NCBI GenBank assembly: GCA_016716335.1
Contig: JADJWN010000024.1
Coordinates: 1 to 10,948 of the forward strand
Length of the DNA stretch: 10,948 bases
From: Saprospiraceae bacterium
Lineage (GTDB): Bacteria > Bacteroidota > Bacteroidia > Chitinophagales > Saprospiraceae
Reading direction: 5' to 3'
The notes beneath the pieces are model-generated. The model made no database searches. It was not told the origin of the DNA and saw nothing but the letters and a program-made list of their open reading frames with translations. Each line of letters starts with the position of its first letter. Position 1 is the first letter of the stretch. Below are positions 7,291 through 10,948 of this stretch, piece after piece. The translations under genes and the position numbers were made by a program.

Positions 7291-8557
7291 TCAGCAATGG
7301 TCAAAGCGGTCATGTATGCACCTCAGCAGCCACTCTCTGTGATCAGGATGTGCTATCTCCGTGAGTGCCAGGGCCCGCTGCCTGAGATTCTCTTCCGTAA
7401 AGATAGGCTACCAATTCCATGACCACATAGTGTACGTGCCCGCGGGTAGTCACCACGCCGGCGCCCTGCTTAAGAACGAAACTATCTGGAAGATCCATCC
7501 TTCGCTGTGGAATTCAGGGCAATGATGGGCTTACCACCCGGCGACAGATGCACCTCTCATAAATCCATCTGACCTCCTATGCCTGAATATTGATAAGTAC
7601 CTATGGAATCAGAGCATACCTGAACGTTGGGATCTATTTCGAGGCAGAGTTTATGGCTCTGCCTTGGGGTTGGCACGAAGACCTTGGCATCATTGACATA
7701 GCTGATATCCAAGAAAAACCAAACTGGGGTTATCATCCCAAAGTCATACAACCTGCGTGAACCAATGGCAAAGCCTGTCACGATTTTGCCGGGTGTTTTT
7801 CTTGTATGCATTGGTGATCACTCCTGCTCTACCAAGGTATCACACCCATCAGAAAACATCTCCGTATGTATGCCGAGGTTCTTTGTGATTGTTCAGACAA
7901 ACTCAGTACTGCATCGGGTATTGCTCCGATCCCCATCTGCAAGGTAGATCTGTCTTCAATCCAATTCAGCGATCTATATCTGCCGAGTGCAAGCCTTTTT
8001 CCGTGATTTTGGCACTGTTAGCTCCACCTCCGGCAAATCTTCATCCACCGCTACAAAGAGCATCCAGGTGTTTGGTACTGATAATACCGTCGCCATGGGT
8101 ACGTGGCATTTTGGGGATTGACCTGTGCAATGACGTACTTTGCATTGCGTATAGCTGACAAAGCCATATCCACAGAGGTACCCAGCGAACAAAAGCCGTG
8201 CTTGTCAGGAGGAGATACATGCACCAGGGCCACATCTATGGGCAGGATTTTATTGTCAAATAACCGGTGAATTTCACTCAGAAACACCGAGATAACCTGC
8301 GTACTGACTGTTGGCGAGTCCCCGTTTTTGGAAACAAAAAAGGGGAATTAATAAAAAAATGATCCCTACTTCAGGTACATTGAAAAGGTCCCTACCCAAA
8401 GTTGAGATACTCAAAGCTCCACATCATTCAGCTCTTGCTTCCGTCCAGCACAGCACGTATCAAAGCCAGAGGTGTAAGCACTACCCTGCATAAACACCCT
8501 GTCACCACTTTTTATCTTTTTTACCGCCTCTGCAGCAGTCATCCATTGATTGCTCAT
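7291..8557 (-). CDS. Acetyl-CoA hydrolase / 4-hydroxybutyrate CoA-transferase family protein, frame-disrupted
   Basis: This enzyme swaps CoA between acetyl-CoA and a short carboxylate; 4-hydroxybutyrate or butyrate are typical partners. About 422 codons, the usual family length. Minus-strand order: MSNQWMTAAEAVKKIKSGDR with VFMQGSA, then LNDVELLSISTLGRDLFNVP, FLSEIHRLFDNKILPIDVAL followed by VHVSPPDKHGFCSLGTSVDM, and AIRNAKYVIAQVNPQMPRTH. Next come TLQMGIGAIPDAVLSL, GIHTEMFSDG with the catalytic Glu codon at 7862-7860, KIVTGFAIGSRRLYDF, FLDISYVNDA, VCSDSIGTYQYSGIGGQMD, GAGVVTTRGHVHYVV and LRQRALALTEIAHPDHREWL, with stop TGA at 7293-7291. ATG at 8557 begins the family sequence. The exact carboxylate cannot be told from sequence. 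It is convergent with DUF486 with no gap. Confidence 0.88.
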
Positions 8558-8566
8558 ATCTGATAT

Positions 8567-8596
8567 TTATGATAATTCTGAAAAGGCAAAAATCAT
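8567..8596 (-). other. Nine-codon mini-ORF with strong Shine-Dalgarno, in frame upstream of the CoA-transferase
   Basis: ATG at 8596 opens MIFAFSELS and stops at TAA 8569-8567, in the same frame as the CoA-transferase ATG at 8557. GGAGG (8607-8603 on the minus strand) sits 6 nt before this ATG and is a much stronger ribosome-binding site than anything directly before 8557. It may be a leader peptide, or an N-terminal extension broken by a sequence error; most family members begin near the 8557 methionine, so neither is established. Confidence 0.25.
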
Positions 8597-8647
8597 GCTA
8601 TACCTCCGAAATGTAAATGATGAAAATTTGCCAATAGTTGATTCATG

Positions 8648-10065
8648 TCATTGAGAATCTGAGAAAGGAATAAACTGACCGAATCCGGTTTTTACATAAT
8701 CAGGCCTGTATCCCCTGAAATAAAATGTATTCAGACCATCGGCAGGGATCGAATCAAAGCAGGATCTGAATACTCCATGAGTCGGCAGATTTTCCTCATC
8801 ACTGCTCAAATAAAAGGATTTCGGCTTGCCGGCTGCCGAAGATTGCAACAGAGACTCTACCGGCAATCCCCAAGTCCATTATGACTTTCTGCAAGTATTG
8901 AGGCGGTTCCACAAGAGCCACTGCATTGGAGATTTTTCTCCTCCATAGCATTCAGTATCTTATCCAAAAAATACAACCGCCTCTTCAAATTTATCTTGAG
9001 CTTTACCGACATTGTCCCCAAACCAACGTAGCAAAAAAAAGCCAGATAAGGTATCACCTTATAGTTAATAAATTTTCCCGGGCAAACATTAGAGGCATAG
9101 CCACAAAAATACGACAGTATCATCCACTGACTTTGTGCATAAAGAGATAAAACCTGTCCATAAGTACGCTGGTCATGACAATGTGCATGCTTATACCTAA
9201 GCACGACCAGATGAACAGTCTGTATTTTTTGCTTTTAATAACAAATACTATCCATACAAGCACAATCACCCAAATCTGGAGGTGATCCTTGAAGAGCATT
9301 TCAGCAAATCCCCTGAAAGATTCTGACTGGTAAAAATGCAGATATCTTTCCAGCGAAGTATCTGACAAGGTGGTAAGCTTGGTACTGTCATACCAGTTGT
9401 GCTTTGAAGCATACCACTTCATTACTATGATAAAGACTGTACCGATGAGGAATATTCTGTCTCTTTTTTCTTGTACATTCAGGTCCTTGCGGAGAATGAA
9501 AAATCCCTGTATAAATCATGAGAAGGAATCATTAGGGGATGACAGAATACTGCGACAAAAATGAGGACCAGAGCGAAGCAGTTTTAAGGTGTCGTTCAAA
9601 CGCTCTCTTTGCATAAACCAATACCCTTCTCAAAAAGTCATCCAGACCACCCTGATGTATTTCATTATTGGGCCAAAACCATGCATCTGTACAAAACATG
9701 GTAAAATACAACGCAAGAAGCGATACCCATGGGTATTGTTGTATTCTGAAAAGTATCCAGGCCACTACCAAAGGAAACAATGAAAAAGCAACGGAATATC
9801 CCCTGAGTATATTTTCAAGTGAAAATCCGGTTTTCTGCATGATATATGGGAAAAACTGGGTGATGAAGGCTCCAAATCTGCCAACCTGAAGTGACAGACT
9901 GTCTAACTGTATAATCCTGAATACCATAAAAGGGGCATCCACAAAATACATGCGCAGATCGTAGTACCAAAGTGCTGCCAAAGACTGCAAAAACATTATG
10001 CTCAGTCCGACTACTGCGAGATATCTTGCAGGATTTTTCAACAGAGTGGCGTTACCCCGATCCAT
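8648..10065 (-). CDS. Unrecognised polytopic membrane protein, about 470 residues, frame-disrupted
   Basis: I do not recognise this family. The first 150 residues are in one frame: a helix AVVGLSIMFLQSLAALWYY, then DLRMYFVDAPFMVFRIIQLD, then IQQYPWVSLLALYFTMFCTD followed by AWFWPNN. The frame then changes near 9540-9570 to GFFILRKDLNVQEKRDRIFL with IGTVFIIVMKWYASKHNWYD, and LQIWVIVLVWIVFVIKSKKY followed by RLFIWSCLGISMHIVMTSVL. It changes again near 9130 to MILSYFCGYASN and VIPYLAFFCYVGLGTM. After LKRRLYFLDKILNAMEEKN the protein becomes soluble and ends SFYLSSDEENLPTHGVF and RGYRPDYVKTGFGQFIPFSD, with stop at 8650-8648. Six or more membrane segments followed by about 120 non-membrane residues recall GT-C glycosyltransferase-like architecture, but I see no diagnostic motif. 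In-frame coding-like sequence continues upstream of ATG 10065 (VKFRILERIKDWY) without a start codon, so the true start may lie near 10110. Confidence 0.65.
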
Positions 10066-10135
10066 ATACCAGTCTTTAATCCGCTCTAAGATACGGAATT
10101 TGACCTGATGTCAACTATTTATGCCTGTAACAATT

Positions 10136-10948
10136 TCAGATGCTCACAATAATCCCAAGCGTGGGAAGCACGGTACCCGTACCGTCAGTAATGCTTTTCA
10201 GTAGATAGCGTTGTTCATTGAGCGGTGCATCAGGATTGACAATTTTGGGTAGTCCTACCGGCCTGCCTGTACTGTCTAACGGTAAGTCCAGTATCAGTTC
10301 CTCTCTCTGTATGCTGTTGCCTGTGATATTCTGGATATCAAGAAAGAGATTCAGATCCCATCCCTTGAAATACCATTTTTTGTCCAATCTGACATCAAGG
10401 GCGGAGAATGCCCCTGCCCTCCGGGTATTCAGTCTGGTATAGTCAGGAATACCCCTGCCGTTTCTGTCCCAGTTGAGCACTAAAGAAGACTGTTCGCTGA
10501 ATGGTGTCACCGGCAAACCATCCTGATATCTCCATCTGAAGCCAAATTCCCAATTCTGGCCAAATCTTTTGCCCATAGTTAGATTGACAATATGACGGGC
10601 ATCCCAGCTACTGGGTACATAAACTCCATTGATATCCTCAAACTCCGAATATCCGAATGTGTAGGCAGCTATTCCATAAAAACCTTTATACAATCTCTGC
10701 TGCAGCAACACTTCGAGTCCGTAAGTTCTGCCATTGGAGATAGGCAGTACCGGCTCGTTACCAATTACTCCAAAATCACCGCCCATGGTTAGGAGATATC
10801 TCTCCCTCAGCAGGAAAGGATAATTGGAGAAAACGCTTGAAGTAGGACTCACACTGATTCTGGGAGATGTACGCCAGTATTATTCCACCCACCTGTGATA
10901 TGGGCACTTCGGATATACTTGAGATTATCGCGATTGACAAGCTCCTTC
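10136..10948 (-). CDS. TonB-dependent outer-membrane receptor, C-terminal barrel (5' end outside window)
   Basis: This is the last roughly 270 residues of a TonB-dependent receptor, which imports ligands across the outer membrane using energy from TonB-ExbBD. Of these, 238 codons are in one clean frame. Barrel strands alternate visibly: NGRTYGLEVLLQQRLYKGFY with GIAAYTFGYSEFED (the paired strands and turn typical late in these barrels), SSWDARHIVNLTMGKRFGQN with WEFGFRWRYQDGLPVTPF, then FSALDVRLDKKWYFKGWDLN and LFLDIQNITGN, the near-C-terminal strand characteristic of the family. It ends LPTLGIIVSI with stop at 10138-10136, without the usual terminal aromatic residue. Near 10890 the frame shifts once (YWRTSPRISVSP continues the protein); beyond it, KELVNRDNLKYIRSAHITGG reaches the window edge. 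The plug domain and TonB box are not in the window, so the ligand is unknown. Confidence 0.82.

Overview
The window looks like chromosomal DNA from a member of the Bacteroidota, most likely of the Saprospiraceae or a near relative. The support is a secreted esterase with a C-terminal type IX secretion (T9SS) sorting domain, a TonB-dependent receptor barrel, a small signal-peptide barrel protein, a DUF486 protein, and an O-methyltransferase of a subtype I associate with this phylum. The family-level placement is inference from remembered similarity; no search was run.

Layout: (a) 1-1398, minus strand: an extracellular polyhydroxybutyrate (PHB)-depolymerase-like esterase followed 7 nt later by the start of a sterol desaturase-family membrane protein that leaves the window. 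(b) 1633-3553, plus strand: glutaminase A and a bile acid/sodium symporter (BASS) family transporter, 14 nt apart. (c) 3554-4087: a gene-free stretch with an array of about seven 30-nt palindromic repeats. (d) 4088-7290, plus strand: O-methyltransferase, outer-membrane barrel-like protein, PIF1-type DNA helicase and DUF486 membrane protein; the last three are tightly packed. (e) 7291-10948, minus strand: acetyl-CoA hydrolase / 4-hydroxybutyrate CoA-transferase, an unrecognised polytopic membrane protein, and the C-terminal barrel of a TonB-dependent receptor that runs off the right edge.

The dominant oddity is that almost every gene is split over several reading frames. In glutaminase the frame changes about nine times in 930 bp, yet each segment still carries its family motifs, including catalytic residues. 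Genes left of about 8.6 kb are badly affected, while the last 2 kb holds frames of 177 and 238 codons. The simplest reading is uncorrected indel errors in a long-read assembly rather than decay of ten unrelated genes. I therefore annotate whole genes as frame-disrupted CDS spans, giving positions of the visible motifs.

The genes look mostly like housekeeping and carbon/nitrogen metabolism: polymer or ester degradation, glutamine deamidation, organic anion uptake, CoA transfer, nutrient uptake at the outer membrane. I found no convincing new multi-gene system. The element that known genes explain least is the palindromic repeat array between the BASS transporter and the methyltransferase. No tRNA, rRNA, CRISPR array, transposase or phage gene was seen.
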